The notes under the pieces were generated by a model. That model did not search any database and was not told the origin of the DNA. It was given only the letters and a program-made list of their open reading frames with translations. Positions 50,804 to 58,156 of a stretch of 64,000 nt of DNA are shown piece after piece. This DNA is from Planotetraspora phitsanulokensis (GTDB lineage Bacteria > Actinomycetota > Actinomycetes > Streptosporangiales > Streptosporangiaceae): NCBI RefSeq assembly GCF_016863295.1, contig NZ_BOOP01000045.1:28691-92690 (forward strand). The letters run 5' to 3'. Position 1 is the first letter of the stretch, and each line of letters starts with the position of its first letter. A program made the translations under genes and the position numbers.

Positions 50804-52078
50804 ATGACGACTGGCCGGATGACCGCCGTGGCGAGGTCGGTGCGGGCGTGGCCCAGGTACCTGATCTCGCTGCTGATCATCGCGGTCGCGGCGACCCCAT
50901 TGATCGCCTACTGGCTGAGCAATCCCGAGGATCAGCGACTGGTCGACCTGGACGTCTACCGGACGGGCGGATCGGCGCTCCTGCTCGGCCTGCCCGTCTA
51001 CGACGTGATCACTCCGGCGCCGCAACTGCTGCCCTTCACCTATCCGCCGTTCTCGGCGATGCTGGCGGTCCCGCTCGGCGAGATGTCGTGGCCCGCGGCG
51101 CAGTGGGTGTGGACGATCGGCATCGTGGCGGCCCTCGCGGTCACGGTGGGGTACTCCTTCCGGCCCCTGCTCGAGCGCTTCAGCGGCCGCCTGGCCGTAC
51201 CCGTGCTGTTCGGCCTGCTGGCCGCCGCGTGCATGTATCTGATGCCGATCAGGGACCAGGTCAGGTTCGGCCAGGTCGATCTCTTTCTGGTGGCGCTGTG
51301 CCTGCTCGACTGCGTGGTGCGCAAGCCGTGGTGGCCCCGCGGGATGCTGATTGGCCTGGCGACGGCCGTGAAGCTCACGCCAGGCGTGTTCCTCATCTAC
51401 CTGGCCGTCACGGGCTTCCCGCGGCGAGACGGGAACCCCGAGCACCGGCGCGCCCTGTACATGGCGGTCTTCACGGCCGCCCTGCTCACGCTCCTGCCGT
51501 TCCTGGTCATCTTCGACGACGCGAAGGACTTCTGGTTCTCGGCGCTGCTCGACTCGGAACGGCTCGGGGCGAACGCCGCGACGACCAACCAGTCGCTGCG
51601 CGGCATGTTGCTCAGGCTCTACCTGCCCGGCTGGCTGACCGCCGTGATCTGGCTCGCCGCCGCCGCGGCGATCGGCTGGTACGGCTTCCGCCATGCCCGC
51701 AGGGCGTTCCGCGACGGTGACCCGATGACCGGGGTCGCGCTGACGGGGCTGATGGCCGTGCTGCTCTCGCCGGTCGCGTGGATCCACCACATCGCCTGGG
51801 TCGTCATCGTGATCGCGGCGCTGGCGGGTTCAGGGAGAGATCTCAGACGCCTGCTGGTCGCCGCGGGGGTGTGGCTCTACTACGTGCTGCCCGTCCCCTG
51901 GTGGGGCGTGTCGATCAAGGCTCTGGAGATCCCCGTCCTCAGCCCGGTCGTCGGCAAGATCGTGCAGGACGCCTTCGGCCTCGGCGCGATCGGCCTGGTC
52001 TGGCTGCTCGCCTCCTGGCTGCCCCGACAACGCGGCGCCGATCGAGCCGGGTCTCCGGTTCCCCGTGCGGTGCCTTGA
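50804..52078 (+). CDS. GT87-family membrane glycosyltransferase
   Basis: A 424-residue membrane protein with 10-12 helices of the GT87 (DUF2029) family, whose known members are polyprenol-phosphomannose-dependent alpha-mannosyltransferases such as PimE. The catalytic Asp is in LVDLDVYRTGG, the usual position in the first loop; LPFTYPPFSAML and VRFGQVDLFL and IGLATAVKLTPGVFLIY are family blocks. The ATG is used with no strong ribosome site. It may add mannose to a lipid glycan or glycoprotein. It is divergent from the large membrane protein. Confidence 0.88.
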   Translation: MTTGRMTAVARSVRAWPRYLISLLIIAVAATPLIAYWLSNPEDQRLVDLDVYRTGGSALLLGLPVYDVITPAPQLLPFTYPPFSAMLAVPLGEMSWPAAQWVWTIGIVAALAVTVGYSFRPLLERFSGRLAVPVLFGLLAAACMYLMPIRDQVRFGQVDLFLVALCLLDCVVRKPWWPRGMLIGLATAVKLTPGVFLIYLAVTGFPRRDGNPEHRRALYMAVFTAALLTLLPFLVIFDDAKDFWFSALLDSERLGANAATTNQSLRGMLLRLYLPGWLTAVIWLAAAAAIGWYGFRHARRAFRDGDPMTGVALTGLMAVLLSPVAWIHHIAWVVIVIAALAGSGRDLRRLLVAAGVWLYYVLPVPWWGVSIKALEIPVLSPVVGKIVQDAFGLGAIGLVWLLASWLPRQRGADRAGSPVPRAVP

Positions 52079-52100
52079 CCGAGTGGTTACGCTCGGTGGC

Positions 52101-52541
52101 GTGCTGGTTACCGTAGTGGTGATGGTCGGCGCCTTCGCGGGAGCGACCGGCGTGGCGATCGGACTGCTCGCGCTCCGATCCGCGCGGGCCTCCGTCGAGG
52201 AGTGTCTCGACGCCCTGGCCCGGCGCAGCGCCGTCGAGGGCGCCGTCGACAGCAGGGCCATCCGCGACGTGGCGGTGTACCGGTACGACGCTCTGGAGGA
52301 GATGACCGGGCGGCTCTCGTTCTCCGTGGCGCTGATCAACGGATTCGGCGACGGCGTCGTGCTCACCTCGATCAACGGCCGCTCGGAGACGCGCACCTAT
52401 GTGAGATCCGTGTACGGCGGCAAGGGCGGCCAGCCGCTGTCGCCCGAGGAGGAGCAGGCGGTCAGGGCCGCCAGGCTCGGTCTCGGCCCCGAGGTCGAGC
52501 CCCCGCGGACGCGTCGCCCGTGGAGCGTCATCTCCCGCTGA
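52101..52541 (+). CDS. DUF4446-family membrane-anchored protein
   Basis: A 146-residue protein. The N-terminal helix is VLVTVVVMVGAFAGATGVAI (1-24); the rest is a soluble domain with VAVYRYDALEEMTGRLSFSVAL, GVVLTSINGRSETRTYVR and LSPEEEQAVRAA, the diagnostic blocks of DUF4446. Its role is unknown; in actinobacteria it sits beside pheA and serS. Earlier GTG codons at 52065 and 52083 are alternatives, the first of which overlaps the GT87 gene. I chose 52101 as the start of the membrane helix. Confidence 0.75.
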   Translation: MLVTVVVMVGAFAGATGVAIGLLALRSARASVEECLDALARRSAVEGAVDSRAIRDVAVYRYDALEEMTGRLSFSVALINGFGDGVVLTSINGRSETRTYVRSVYGGKGGQPLSPEEEQAVRAARLGLGPEVEPPRTRRPWSVISR

Positions 52542-52618
52542 ACGGCCCGCGGATCGGGGGCCCGCCGGCGTCGGCGATGCTGCGACTTCGGACTCCTCAG
52601 TGCGGCTAACCTGGTCGT

Positions 52619-53539
52619 ATGCCGAAACTCGCCTACCTGGGACCCCAGGGCACGTTCTGCGAGGCCGCCCTGAGGATCTTGGCGCCCGACGCCGAGGGCG
52701 TGCCCTGCGCCAACGTGGGCGCCGCTCTCGACGTCGCTCGCCGGGGCGAGGCCGGCGGGGCCGTCGTCCCGCTGGAGAACTCGGTGGAGGGGGCGATCAC
52801 CCAGACCCTCGACGAGCTCGCCTGGGGGCAGCCGCTCCTCATCACGGGAGAGCTGCTGCTGCCGGTCGAGTTCTACCTGCTCGCGCGTCCCGGCACCGAG
52901 ATGCGACACATCAAGCGGGTCATCACCCACCCGGCGGCGCACACCCAGTGCCGCGGCTTCGTCGAGCGCGAGCTGCCCGGCGCCGTGGTGGTCGCGTCGT
53001 CCTCCACCGCCGCCGCCGCGCAGGAGGTGGCCTCTCCCGGCTCGCCGTACGACGCGGCGATCAGCCCGGCCATCGCGGGCGAGTACTACGGGCTGGTCCA
53101 GGTCGCCGCCGGCATCGGCGACCGGTCCGACACGGTCACCCGGTTCGTCAAGGTGGGCCCGCCCGGGGAGCTGCCCGAGCCGACCGGCGCCGACCGCACC
53201 TCGCTGGTCGCCTATCTCAGGGACGACCATCCCGGTGCGCTGCTGGAGATGCTGAGCGAGTTCGCCGTACGCGGGGTCAACCTGACCAGGATCGAGTCCA
53301 GGCCGACCGGCGACGGCATCGGGCGGTACTTCTTCCACTTCGACTGTGAGGGCCACATCGCCGACGCCAGAGTCGGCGAGGCGATCTCGGGCCTGCACAG
53401 GCTCTCCGACGACGTCCGCTTCCTCGGCAGCTATCCGCGGGCCGACCAGGTCGCCACGCAGATCAAGCCGGGCACGTCCGATGGCGACTTCTCCGAGGCC
53501 GCCAGCTGGCTGAGCCGCATCCGGGAAGGCCGGGCCTGA
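52619..53539 (+). CDS. pheA: Prephenate dehydratase
   Basis: A 306-residue enzyme converting prephenate to phenylpyruvate in phenylalanine synthesis. The catalytic domain (1-185) starts PKLAYLGPQGTFCEAAL and has VPLENSVEGAI and the Thr-rich SDTVTRFVKVG. The ACT regulatory domain (about 195-275) has GALLEMLSEFAVRGVNLTRI followed by ESRP, the phenylalanine-binding motif, so feedback inhibition is expected. No chorismate mutase domain is present. The ATG stands 6 nt after TAACCT, so the mRNA is probably leaderless. Confidence 0.95.
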   Translation: MPKLAYLGPQGTFCEAALRILAPDAEGVPCANVGAALDVARRGEAGGAVVPLENSVEGAITQTLDELAWGQPLLITGELLLPVEFYLLARPGTEMRHIKRVITHPAAHTQCRGFVERELPGAVVVASSSTAAAAQEVASPGSPYDAAISPAIAGEYYGLVQVAAGIGDRSDTVTRFVKVGPPGELPEPTGADRTSLVAYLRDDHPGALLEMLSEFAVRGVNLTRIESRPTGDGIGRYFFHFDCEGHIADARVGEAISGLHRLSDDVRFLGSYPRADQVATQIKPGTSDGDFSEAASWLSRIREGRA

Positions 53540-53609
53540 CCTTTTCGGCCCGCGGTGCCGCGCGCCGGTGACAAGCGGCGGCCGCGCCGCCTCCGGTAGC
53601 CTTTGATCC

Positions 53610-54887
53610 GTGATTGACCTGCGTACCCTTCGTGAGGAACCTGACCGGTTCCGGGCGTCGCAGCGCGCCCGGGGCGAGGACGACTCGGTCGTCGATGCGC
53701 TGCTCTCCCTCGACGAGCGCCGCCGTAGCGCTCTCAGCGGCTTCGAGTCGCTGCGCGCCGAGCAGAAGAGCATCGGCAAGTCGGTGTCGCGGGCCTCGGG
53801 CGAGGAGCGTACGGCGCTGCTCGACCGCGCGAAGGAGCTCGCCGCGCAGGTGAAGAGCGCGGAGGCCCAGGCGGACGCCCTCGGCGAGGAGCTCGACCGG
53901 CTGGCGATGAGCGTGCCCAACCTCGTCGAGGAGGGCGCGCCTCCCGGCGGCGAGGACGACTTCGTCGTGCTCGAGGAGATCGGGGACAAGCCCACCTTCG
54001 ACTTCGAGCCCCGCGACCACCTGGAGCTCGGAGAGCTGCTCGACGCGATCGACGTCGAGCGCGGCGCGAAGGTGTCGGGCGCGCGGTTCTTCTTCCTGAA
54101 GGGCGTCGGCGCGCGGCTGCAGCTGGGCCTGCTCAATATGGCGATGCAGCAGGCCGTCGAGGCCGGCTTCGTCCCGATGATCACTCCGGTCCTGGTGAAG
54201 CCGGAGTCGATGCAGGGCACCGGCTTCCACGTGGCCCACGACAAGGAGATCTACCGCCTGCCCGAGGACGATCTCTACCTCGTGGGCACGTCGGAGGTGC
54301 CGCTCGCGGCCTACCATGCCGACGAGATCCTCGACTCTCGTGAGCTGCCGCTGCGCTACGCGGGCTGGTCGTCCTGCTTCCGCAGGGAGGCCGGCTCGTA
54401 CGGCAAGGACACGCGGGGCATCATCCGCGTCCACCAGTTCGACAAGGTCGAGATGTTCTCGTACTGCCGGCCGGAGGACGCCCACGAGGAGCACCTGAGG
54501 CTGCTCGCCTGGGAGAAGGAGATGCTCGAGAAGGTCGAGGTCCCCTTCCGCGTCATCGACGTGGCGGCGGGCGATCTGGGCATGTCCGCGGCCAGGAAGT
54601 TCGACTGCGAGGGCTGGCTGCCCACCCAGGGCCGCTACCGCGAGCTCACCTCGACGTCGAACTGCGCCGAGTTCCAGACCCGCAGGCTGCGGGTCCGCTA
54701 CCGGGACGCCGATGGCAAGCCCCAGCATGTCGCCACGCTGAACGGCACCCTCGCGACCACCCGGTGGATCGCCGCCATTCTGGAGAACCACCAGCAGGCG
54801 GATGGTTCGGTCGTCGTTCCGAAGGCCCTGCGGCCATATGTCGGGCTCGACGTCCTCGAACCGGTCAAGGGCCGGGCCGCACGCTGA
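53610..54887 (+). CDS. serS: Seryl-tRNA synthetase
   Basis: A 425-residue class II synthetase that charges tRNA-Ser. Residues 1-110 are the long helical arm ([20 protein letters not shown]). The catalytic domain has motif 2 ([20 protein letters not shown]) and motif 3 near the end ([17 protein letters not shown]). The length is normal. The GTG start lies 7 nt after TAGCCT, so a leaderless transcript is likely. A tRNA-Ser gene lies 6 kb downstream. Confidence 0.96.
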   Translation: MIDLRTLREEPDRFRASQRARGEDDSVVDALLSLDERRRSALSGFESLRAEQKSIGKSVSRASGEERTALLDRAKELAAQVKSAEAQADALGEELDRLAMSVPNLVEEGAPPGGEDDFVVLEEIGDKPTFDFEPRDHLELGELLDAIDVERGAKVSGARFFFLKGVGARLQLGLLNMAMQQAVEAGFVPMITPVLVKPESMQGTGFHVAHDKEIYRLPEDDLYLVGTSEVPLAAYHADEILDSRELPLRYAGWSSCFRREAGSYGKDTRGIIRVHQFDKVEMFSYCRPEDAHEEHLRLLAWEKEMLEKVEVPFRVIDVAAGDLGMSAARKFDCEGWLPTQGRYRELTSTSNCAEFQTRRLRVRYRDADGKPQHVATLNGTLATTRWIAAILENHQQADGSVVVPKALRPYVGLDVLEPVKGRAAR

Positions 54888-55056
54888 TTTCCTGTCCGCT
54901 CAGCGCGTAATCACCGATTGCGCGCTAAGCGAGAGGAAAGTTCGGCGCTTCTGTCCGGATGGAGCGGTCCGGGAAATGCTTTACTCGGTGTACCTAACCG
55001 ATTCGCCGCGGCCGAGAGCGTTCACGACCAGACGAATGTCTGGTCCAAACACACCA

Positions 55057-55087
55057 AAGGCGGGGTTCGCAATACGAACCCCGCCTT
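55057..55087 (-). terminator. Terminator of the cold-shock gene
   Basis: AAGGCGGGGTTCG (55057-55069) and its exact complement (55075-55087) form a 13-bp stem with a 5-nt loop, 15 bp after the csp stop on the minus strand. TTTGGTGTGTTT follows in that direction. It may also stop transcripts from serS. Confidence 0.85.
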
Positions 55088-55102
55088 CAGTGAGTCAGTG
55101 GG

Positions 55103-55306
55103 TCAGATCGCCCGCACGTTGGAGGCCTGCGGACCCTTGGGGCCCGAGGTGACCTCGAACTCCACCCGCTGGCCGTCCTCCAGGTTGCGGTAGCCGGAGC
55201 CGGAGATCGCCGAGAAGTGCACGAACACGTCGGGCTCCCCGCCGTCCGGTGCGATGAAGCCGAAGCCCTTCTCAGCGTTGAACCACTTGACGGTTCCCTG
55301 AGCCAT
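55103..55306 (-). CDS. Cold-shock domain protein (CspA family)
   Basis: A 67-residue single-domain RNA/DNA chaperone. The RNP1 motif is KGFGFIAP and RNP2 is VFVHFSAI; the first strand is [14 protein letters not shown]. It binds single-stranded RNA and helps translation in the cold. An AGGGAGAGC ribosome site precedes the start. The upstream region (55307-55440) is long enough for the structured leader typical of csp genes; I see a C/G-rich hairpin near 55355. It is convergent with serS. Confidence 0.95.
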   Translation of the reverse strand: MAQGTVKWFNAEKGFGFIAPDGGEPDVFVHFSAISGSGYRNLEDGQRVEFEVTSGPKGPQASNVRAI

Positions 55307-55548
55307 TAATGCTCTCCCTAAGGAAGTGAATCTTGGGGCACCACACCTCGTGGGCCCCGGTGTGTCGCACAGCTCCCCGGGTGGCTCATAACAGTCAAGC
55401 TGGTTTTCGCTACGGGAACAGCTAATACAACGCCATCACATCTAACACTATGGCGCGCGTTGGTGTTCCATCTCTGGGTGAGATTTCTTCTTCCAGACCC
55501 CCCTCGAAGGTGTGCCTACGCATAACAACGTGCAAACTGGAACGCGTC

Positions 55549-56343
55549 ATGACCACCCCTCGGCTCGTCGCCACAGATCTCGACGGCACCGCGCTGCGCT
55601 CCGACGGCAGCGTCTCCGTCCGGACGGTCGCCGCCTTCGCACGGGTCGAGGAGGCCGGCGGCACGCTGGTCCTCGTCACCGGCCGGCCACCCCGCTGGAT
55701 GCACGCCGTCGCGGGAGCCGTACGGCATCGTGGGCTGGCGATCTGCGCCAACGGGGCCCTCGTCTACGATCTCCACACCGAGGAGGTCGTGGACGCCCAT
55801 CTGATCGCCCCCGACGTCCTGGAGGAGTCCGTCCGGCGGTTGCGGGGCCACATCGACGGCCTGGCGTTCTCCGTGGAGTACGAACAGGGCTTCGCCCATG
55901 AGGCCGACTTCCCGGTCGGGCGCTGGGACGCCCAGAAACTGAACGGCGAACGGGTGGGGAGGTCGACGCTGACCTCGCGGCCGTGCGCCAAGCTGCTCGC
56001 CCTGCATCCGTCGATGCATCCGGACGACCTGCACCACAGGGCGCTCGACATCGTCGGAGACCTCGTGACGCCCACCCACTCGAGTGGCCGGGGCCTGATC
56101 GAGATGAGCGCGCACGGAGTTACCAAGGCCACGGCACTGGCCGCGCTCGCGGCGGAGTTGGGGATCAAGCCCGCGGACGTGGTCGCCTTCGGGGACATGC
56201 CCAACGACCTGCCGATGCTGGCCTGGGCGGGCACCTCGTACGCCGTCGCGAACGCCCACAAAGACGTGTTGGCCGCCGTCGATCACGTGACGGCGGCCAA
56301 CAACGACGACGGAGTCGCCAGGATCATCGAAGATCTGTTCTGA
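55549..56343 (+). CDS. HAD-superfamily phosphatase, Cof type
   Basis: A 264-residue HAD hydrolase. Motif I is LVATDLDGTAL with the nucleophile Asp and the second Asp. Motif II is LVTGRPP. Motif III is the Lys in GVTKATAL, and motif IV is GDMPNDLPML. A type IIB cap lies between motifs II and III. It dephosphorylates a small phosphorylated metabolite, not determined. The ATG at 55549 is used; a longer upstream frame overlaps the csp control region. A GGGGCTTT repeat lies downstream. Confidence 0.88.
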   Translation: MTTPRLVATDLDGTALRSDGSVSVRTVAAFARVEEAGGTLVLVTGRPPRWMHAVAGAVRHRGLAICANGALVYDLHTEEVVDAHLIAPDVLEESVRRLRGHIDGLAFSVEYEQGFAHEADFPVGRWDAQKLNGERVGRSTLTSRPCAKLLALHPSMHPDDLHHRALDIVGDLVTPTHSSGRGLIEMSAHGVTKATALAALAAELGIKPADVVAFGDMPNDLPMLAWAGTSYAVANAHKDVLAAVDHVTAANNDDGVARIIEDLF

Positions 56344-56382
56344 GGGGCCGGGGACCGCTGGGCGGTGGGACCTTGACGGGCA

Positions 56383-56419
56383 GGGGCTTTACGGGGCTTT
56401 CGGGGCTTTCCAGGGCTTT
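56383..56419. repeat. Short tandem repeat GGGGCTTT
   Basis: GGGGCTTT occurs at 56383, 56393 and 56402, with GGGCTTT at 56413, a period of 9-11 bp. It fills the gap between the convergent HAD and bpa genes. There is no hairpin, so it is not an ordinary terminator. Confidence 0.75.
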
Positions 56420-56431
56420 AGGGGCAGGCCC

Positions 56432-56959
56432 TTACAGGTAGGGGCCGCCGCCGGGGTGGGCCGCATCGTCGTGGCCCTGCTGGGACATTCCGCCGGGAAG
56501 GGCCCGGCGCATCTGCTCCAGCTGTGCCCGCGCCGCCATCTGCTGGGCGAACAGGGTGGTCTGGATGCCGTGGAAGAGACCCTCGAGCCAGCCGACGAGC
56601 TGGGCGTGGGCGACCCGGAGCTCCGCGTCGCTCGGAGGGGCGCCGTTGTCGTCGGTGAGGGGGAGCGAAAGCCGTTCCAGCTCGTCGACGAGCTCAGGGG
56701 CGAGCCCGTCCTCCAGCTCCTTGATGGAGCTCTGGTGGATGTCCTTGAGACGCTTGCGGCTGGCGTCGTCAAGGGGGGCCGCGCGGACCTCTTCGAGAAG
56801 CTGACGGATCATGCTGCCGATCCGCATGACCTTCGCCGGCTGCTCGACGAGCTCGGCGACGGAGCGCTCCTGCTCGCCTTCCTTGCCGTCGTCGCCGGAG
56901 ACCGAGAGGCCCTCGGGCCCCACGACCACGATGTGCGGGGTGCTCTCGTCTGCGTTCAT
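56432..56959 (-). CDS. bpa: Bacterial proteasome activator Bpa/PafE
   Basis: A 175-residue ATP-independent activator that opens the 20S proteasome. The four-helix core is readable: VAELVEQPAKVMRIGSMIRQ, LKDIHQSSIKELEDGLAPEL, LRVAHAQLVGWLEGLFHGIQ and FAQQMAARAQLEQMRR. The C-terminus ends GGGPYL. Mycobacterial Bpa ends GQYL, the tail that docks between proteasome alpha subunits, so the Tyr-Leu end is kept and the Gln is Pro. Proteasome genes are not in the window. It starts at ATG with ribosome site AGGAGTGGT. Confidence 0.93.
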   Translation of the reverse strand: MNADESTPHIVVVGPEGLSVSGDDGKEGEQERSVAELVEQPAKVMRIGSMIRQLLEEVRAAPLDDASRKRLKDIHQSSIKELEDGLAPELVDELERLSLPLTDDNGAPPSDAELRVAHAQLVGWLEGLFHGIQTTLFAQQMAARAQLEQMRRALPGGMSQQGHDDAAHPGGGPYL

Positions 56960-57078
56960 CGGTCGATTACCACTCCTGATTCGCTTCCTGGCCCCGCTCC
57001 GCCCCGTGCCGGCCGTCTGCGGCCCGCTCCGCTGAGCGGCCAGGCCCGCTCTGTCGTGCTCTCGCGATCCAACCTAGC

Positions 57079-58041
57079 TCACCGGACCAACAGGATCTTT
57101 CCGATGTGTTCGCTCGCTTCGAGCATGCGGTGAGCCTGCGCGGCGTCGGACATCGGGATCTCGGCGTGCACCACGGGACGGATCGCTCCGGCGCTGATCA
57201 GCGGCCAGACGTTCTCCACCACGCCGCGGCAGATCACGCCCTTCTCGTCGACCGGGCGTACGCGGAGTCCCGCGGCGGACATCGAGGCCCGCTTGCCCAT
57301 CAGCTTGCCGAGATCGATCTCGCCGACCGTTCCGCCCTGCATGCCGATGAGGACCAGGCGTCCCCCGGTCGCGAGGGCGTCCAGGTTCTGACGGAGGTAC
57401 TTGGCGCCGATGATGTCCAGGATGACGTCGGCCCGGTTCCTGAACTTCTCGGCGAAGTCCTCCTCCCGGTAGTTCACACCCTCGTCCGCGCCCAGTTCGA
57501 GGCAGCGCCGTACCTTCTCGTCGGAACCGGCGGTGACGAGCACCTGCGAGCCGAACGCCTTGGCGAGCTGGATGGCCAGGGTGCCGATCCCGCTGGAGCC
57601 GCCGTGGACGAGCAGGGTCTCACCCTTGCGGAGCCTGGCGGTCATGAAGACGTTCGACCAGACTGTGCAGGCGACCTCGGGAAGGGAGGCGGCCACGTCC
57701 AGCGCGAGCCCGTCCGGGATCGGCATGACCTGCTGCCATGGGACGGCGACGCGCTCGGCGTACCCGCCGCCCGCGAGCAGCGCGCAGACCTGGTCGCCGA
57801 CGGAGAACCCCTCGACGCCGGCGCCGATCTCCGCGATCACTCCCGAGCACTCGAGGCCGAGGATGTCGGAGGCGCCCCTGGGTGGTGGATACTTGCCCTG
57901 CCGTTGGAGGACGTCAGCCCGGTTGACCGCGGACGCCGTCACGTCGATGACGACCTGACCTGCGGCGGGACTCGGATCGGGCACCTCTTGCCAGTCCAGG
58001 ACGTCTGGTCCGCCAGGCTCGGAAATCACAATCGCACGCAT
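57079..58041 (-). CDS. NAD(P)H:quinone oxidoreductase-like medium-chain reductase
   Basis: A 320-residue zinc-free medium-chain reductase of the quinone-oxidoreductase/PIG3 type. It has MRAIVISEPGGPDVLDWQEV, VNRADVLQRQGKYPPPRGAS (the PIG3-like block), the NADPH loop HGGSSGIGTLAIQLAKA and VLIGMQGG. The second ATG of the frame is chosen because AGGTGAC precedes it closely. The likely role is reduction of quinones or small enones with NADPH. It is divergent from the MinD-like gene. Confidence 0.9.
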   Translation of the reverse strand: MRAIVISEPGGPDVLDWQEVPDPSPAAGQVVIDVTASAVNRADVLQRQGKYPPPRGASDILGLECSGVIAEIGAGVEGFSVGDQVCALLAGGGYAERVAVPWQQVMPIPDGLALDVAASLPEVACTVWSNVFMTARLRKGETLLVHGGSSGIGTLAIQLAKAFGSQVLVTAGSDEKVRRCLELGADEGVNYREEDFAEKFRNRADVILDIIGAKYLRQNLDALATGGRLVLIGMQGGTVGEIDLGKLMGKRASMSAAGLRVRPVDEKGVICRGVVENVWPLISAGAIRPVVHAEIPMSDAAQAHRMLEASEHIGKILLVR

Positions 58042-58156
58042 GTCACCTAAAGTAGCGTGGCGGTCGAACTCTACGGTTGCCCGCATTCCGCGTAATACGG
58101 GACGCTAATCTCCAATGTGTTTGCTGCCCTTTTAGCCCATCCCGAGGGGGTACACG

